This document shows positions 6,250-6,279 of a DNA stretch of 6,279 bases, one piece after another. Where the stretch lies: the NCBI GenBank assembly GCA_013821585.1, contig JACDGO010000129.1:1-6279 (forward strand). Reading direction: 5' to 3'. Under the pieces are notes generated by a model. The model had not been told where the DNA came from. It did no database searches and was given only the letters and a program-made list of their open reading frames with translations. Made by a program: the position numbers and the translations under genes. The DNA comes from Sphingomonadaceae bacterium. Its GTDB lineage: Bacteria > Pseudomonadota > Alphaproteobacteria > Sphingomonadales > Sphingomonadaceae. Position 1 is the first letter of the stretch. Each line of letters starts with the position of its first letter.

Positions 6250-6279
6250 AAGTGCGCCGCGAATGTATATCAGGGTCGG

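Overview
The window looks like chromosomal DNA from a high-GC alphaproteobacterium. The protein sequences and the GC-rich dispersed hairpin at the right end resemble those of sphingomonads (Sphingopyxis/Sphingomonas type), but that placement is inference. Coding density is very high and all recognisable genes are lipid or acyl-CoA catabolism genes or a transporter. I see no tRNA, rRNA, CRISPR array, insertion sequence or phage gene.

Layout. From 4919 leftward on the minus strand runs a tight five-gene cluster: a GPH/MelB-type MFS symporter (4919-3492), an acyl-CoA dehydrogenase of the ACAD10/ACAD11 type (3441-2200), a zinc-dependent alcohol dehydrogenase (2203-1121), an APH-fold phosphotransferase (1121-54), and the first 19 codons of a short-chain dehydrogenase (57-1, cut by the window edge). 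The last four genes are joined by ATGA or TGATG stop/start overlaps. Only 50 bp, with no obvious terminator, separates the symporter from the ACAD, so one transcript is likely. Divergently, on the plus strand, lies a second, different acyl-CoA dehydrogenase (5053-6207). The two transcription units share a 133-bp intergenic region holding a candidate promoter for the rightward gene. A REP-like hairpin follows the rightward gene.

How the genes may work together. In animals, ACAD10 and ACAD11 are single proteins that join an APH-fold kinase domain to an ACAD domain and act on 4-hydroxyacyl-CoAs. In Pseudomonas putida the levulinate (lva) genes use separate kinase and ACAD-family proteins for 4-phosphorylation of a hydroxyacyl-CoA followed by loss of phosphate. 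This cluster carries the same two parts as separate genes in one operon, along with two oxidoreductases that could interconvert hydroxyl and keto groups and a possible importer. My main hypothesis is a catabolic operon for a hydroxylated (gamma/4-hydroxy or keto) carboxylic acid, with the substrate unknown. No CoA ligase and no small LvaB-like partner are visible, so the pathway is incomplete within the window.
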